The notes beneath the pieces were generated by a model that was not told where the DNA came from, did no database searches, and saw nothing but the letters and a program-made list of their open reading frames with translations. Below, one piece after another: positions 5,810 through 6,368 of a stretch of DNA of 6,368 nucleotides; the stretch's first letter is position 1, and each line of letters starts with the position of its first letter. The DNA is from Bacteroidales bacterium (GTDB taxonomy: Bacteria > Bacteroidota > Bacteroidia > Bacteroidales > VadinHA17), in contig JAFGXK010000077.1 in the NCBI GenBank assembly GCA_016936695.1, forward strand, positions 1 through 6,368. Direction: 5' to 3'. The position numbers were made by a program, and so were the translations under genes.

Positions 5810-6200
5810 TGATCACCGGCATCTTCTCCTTTTTCCATGCAACTATTCCTCCCTCGAGATTGTACAGCTTCCGGAATCCCTGGTCGTACAACAGCTCCGC
5901 GGCCCGTCTGCTCCTGTCATCAGTGGTGCAGTAGAGGAAGAGCGCATGATCTTTGGTAATGGTGTCTGTCAGTCTTTTCATCTCTCTCGACGACGGTATG
6001 TTGATTGCATCCCTGATGATCTTTCCCCTGAATTCAAAAGGCAGCCTTACATCTACCAGAATTGAAGAATCCTCCTTAAGGTACTGCAAATGAAAATAAT
6101 ATGGATCGAGCGAGACGTATTTCAGGGAATCGGCCACCTGGCCTTCGAGTCGAAGGAGGCTCAACATTAATAATAATAAGCCGGCCGCTTTTATCTTCAT
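5769..6200 (-). CDS. Exported rhodanese-like domain protein
   Basis: The 143-residue product starts with a Sec signal peptide (MKIKAAGLLLLMLSLLRLEG, probable cleavage near residue 20), so it should act in the periplasm. A single rhodanese domain follows: ILVDVRLPFEFRGKIIRDAINIP (47-69), the active-site loop CTTDDRS with Cys91 and Arg96, and GFRKLYNLEGGIVAWKKEKMPV (108-129). The intact catalytic cysteine suggests persulfide (sulfur) transfer, but the donor and acceptor are unknown. The domain ends near residue 130, and the last 13 residues (KGRKRRRGEGEKM) are a basic tail encoded by a pyrimidine-rich simple-sequence tract, possibly a replaced C-terminus. The gene stands alone, 159 bp upstream of ribE on the same strand, with hairpin repeats on both sides. 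ATG at 6198-6200 gives a well-formed signal peptide. Confidence 0.92.
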   Translation of the reverse strand: MKIKAAGLLLLMLSLLRLEGQVADSLKYVSLDPYYFHLQYLKEDSSILVDVRLPFEFRGKIIRDAINIPSSREMKRLTDTITKDHALFLYCTTDDRSRRAAELLYDQGFRKLYNLEGGIVAWKKEKMPVIKGRKRRRGEGEKM

Positions 6201-6270
6201 TAAAAATCCGCTTTATGCAAAGAAAACGATTTTATGTGCTTCAGAGTGTTCTTTTCGCTGTCATACAGGA

Positions 6271-6278
6271 CAAAAATA
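6271..6278 (-). promoter_or_regulatory. Candidate promoter of the rhodanese gene
   Basis: TATTTTTG on the minus strand is a perfect TAnnTTTG. A TTG lies 21 bases upstream (plus-strand 6300-6302), near the usual 19-base spacing to the -33 element, which makes this the best two-part promoter in the window. The leader would be about 65 bases. Confidence 0.55.
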
Positions 6279-6293
6279 ATGCCTAATGATACA

Positions 6294-6312
6294 TTATAAC
6301 AATGTTATAACA
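6294..6312. promoter_or_regulatory. Overlapping palindromes at the -33 region of the rhodanese promoter
   Basis: TTATAACA and TGTTATAA (6294-6301 and 6303-6310) form a perfect inverted repeat around one base. TGTTATAACA (6303-6312) is a second perfect palindrome overlapping it. The candidate -33 TTG lies inside the first, so a regulator bound here could block the promoter. This is inferred from position and symmetry only. Confidence 0.4.
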
Positions 6313-6319
6313 TGAAAAA

Positions 6320-6368
6320 CCCACCCCTACCCCTCCGTGGAGGGGATCCTTCTGGTACAGCCTTCACT
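6320..6368 (+). repeat. Dispersed hairpin repeat, copy 3 (reaches right edge)
   Basis: The sequence reads CCCACCCCTACCCCTCC, loop GT, GGAGGGGATCC, then a more diverged tail ending in CCTTCACT at the window edge. The stem arms are 6330-6336 and 6339-6345. It lies upstream of the rhodanese promoter, in the same orientation as copy 2. Confidence 0.88.

Overview
The window looks like ordinary chromosomal DNA from a Bacteroidetes bacterium, probably order Bacteroidales. This rests on the character of the proteins (a Bacteroidetes-type alpha-2-macroglobulin lipoprotein and a zinc-poor SIR2 deacylase). It also rests on the near absence of Shine-Dalgarno sequences and on perfect copies of the Bacteroidetes -7 promoter motif TAnnTTTG upstream of four genes. 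Seven protein genes fill most of the window. I see no RNA genes, CRISPR array, insertion sequence or phage gene. No stretch longer than 300 bases lacks a gene.

Layout, left to right. On the minus strand lie the 5' part of an alpha-2-macroglobulin-like lipoprotein gene (runs off the left edge, starts at 914), dnaG (988-2934) and a SIR2-family deacylase, cobB (3001-3690). A 123-bp divergent intergenic region separates cobB from the plus-strand pair ubiX (3814-4389) and a yhbP-like gene (4382-4822), whose ends overlap by 8 bp. A convergent intergenic region (4823-5006) holds seven 9-bp tandem repeats and a dispersed repeat. On the minus strand follow ribE (5007-5609) and a gene for an exported rhodanese-like protein (5769-6200).

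The genes are mostly housekeeping. DnaG primes replication. The deacylase probably removes succinyl-type groups from lysines. UbiX makes prenylated FMN for UbiD-type decarboxylases, YhbP belongs to the FMN-binding split-barrel superfamily, and RibE makes the riboflavin from which FMN comes. The last three thus share a loose flavin theme, though only ubiX and yhbP are physically coupled. The rhodanese carries a signal peptide and would act in the periplasm.

The most distinctive non-coding content is a dispersed repeat of about 48 bp, present three times (4911-4960, 5680-5727 and 6320 to the right edge). It has an invariant 17-base arm and an 11-base arm that form a GC-rich hairpin around a variable 2-3 base loop, plus a less conserved tail ending near CCTTGCA. 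The copies bracket ribE and the rhodanese gene. Short AT-rich palindromes sit at the putative promoters of ubiX and the rhodanese gene. I found no convincing new multi-gene system here.
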